This document shows, one piece after another, positions 6,298-6,341 of a stretch of DNA of 6,341 bases. Source of the DNA: DATILI01 sp035476635 (GTDB lineage: Bacteria; Pseudomonadota; Gammaproteobacteria; Burkholderiales; Burkholderiaceae_C); NCBI GenBank assembly GCA_035476635.1, contig DATILI010000186.1:1-6341 (forward strand), given 5' to 3'. The notes beneath the pieces are model-generated. The model was given only the letters and a program-made list of their open reading frames with translations, searched no databases and was not told the DNA's origin. Numbering within the stretch: the first letter of the stretch is position 1; every line of letters starts with the position of its first letter. Made by a program: the position numbers and the translations under genes.

Positions 6298-6341
6298 TCC
6301 CGATTGTCCCAGCACATCCAGGGTGCCAAGAACCTGCGAAC

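Overview
The window is GC-rich and densely coded, with short intergenic gaps and strong third-position GC. This and the gene families point to a Gram-negative proteobacterium, probably a betaproteobacterium of Burkholderiales type; that placement is inferred from gene content and cannot be confirmed from sequence alone. No RNA genes, insertion sequences or CRISPR arrays were seen, and no gene-free stretch exceeds about 110 bp.

Left block (1-3222): a periplasmic solute-binding protein gene runs leftward off the window edge. It is divergent from a response regulator and a TctE-type sensor kinase whose genes overlap by 17 nt. The 110-bp region between the two transcription units holds a good ribosome binding site for the binding protein and a TGCAT-N6-TGCAT direct repeat of 11-bp period, the geometry used by OmpR/PhoB-family regulators. 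The simplest reading is a sensor/regulator pair that controls, and may sense through, a binding-protein-dependent transporter whose other genes lie beyond the left edge.

Middle block (3247-5452): an FAD-dependent aromatic-hydroxylase-type monooxygenase (minus strand) is divergent from a MarR-family regulator (plus strand). The 76-bp gap between them is AT-rich and carries a perfect odd palindrome, TTAGGT-T-ACCTAA, plus a weaker copy with the same GTTAC core centred exactly 20 bp away. This looks like a MarR-controlled monooxygenase induced by a small phenolic or aromatic ligand. The kinase gene and the monooxygenase gene converge with only 24 bp between their stop codons.

Right block (5504-6341, minus strand): a small XRE-type helix-turn-helix protein is followed, with an ATGA stop/start overlap, by a 181-residue ABC-type ATPase. 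The ATPase keeps Walker A and an LSTGS signature, but has Gln where the Walker B catalytic Glu is expected and Tyr where the H-loop His is expected, and it lacks much of the usual N-terminal region. The reading frame of the XRE gene stays open to the right edge, and the last residues visible there resemble the end of a second XRE domain. This regulator/degenerate-ATPase pair is the least conventional part of the window.
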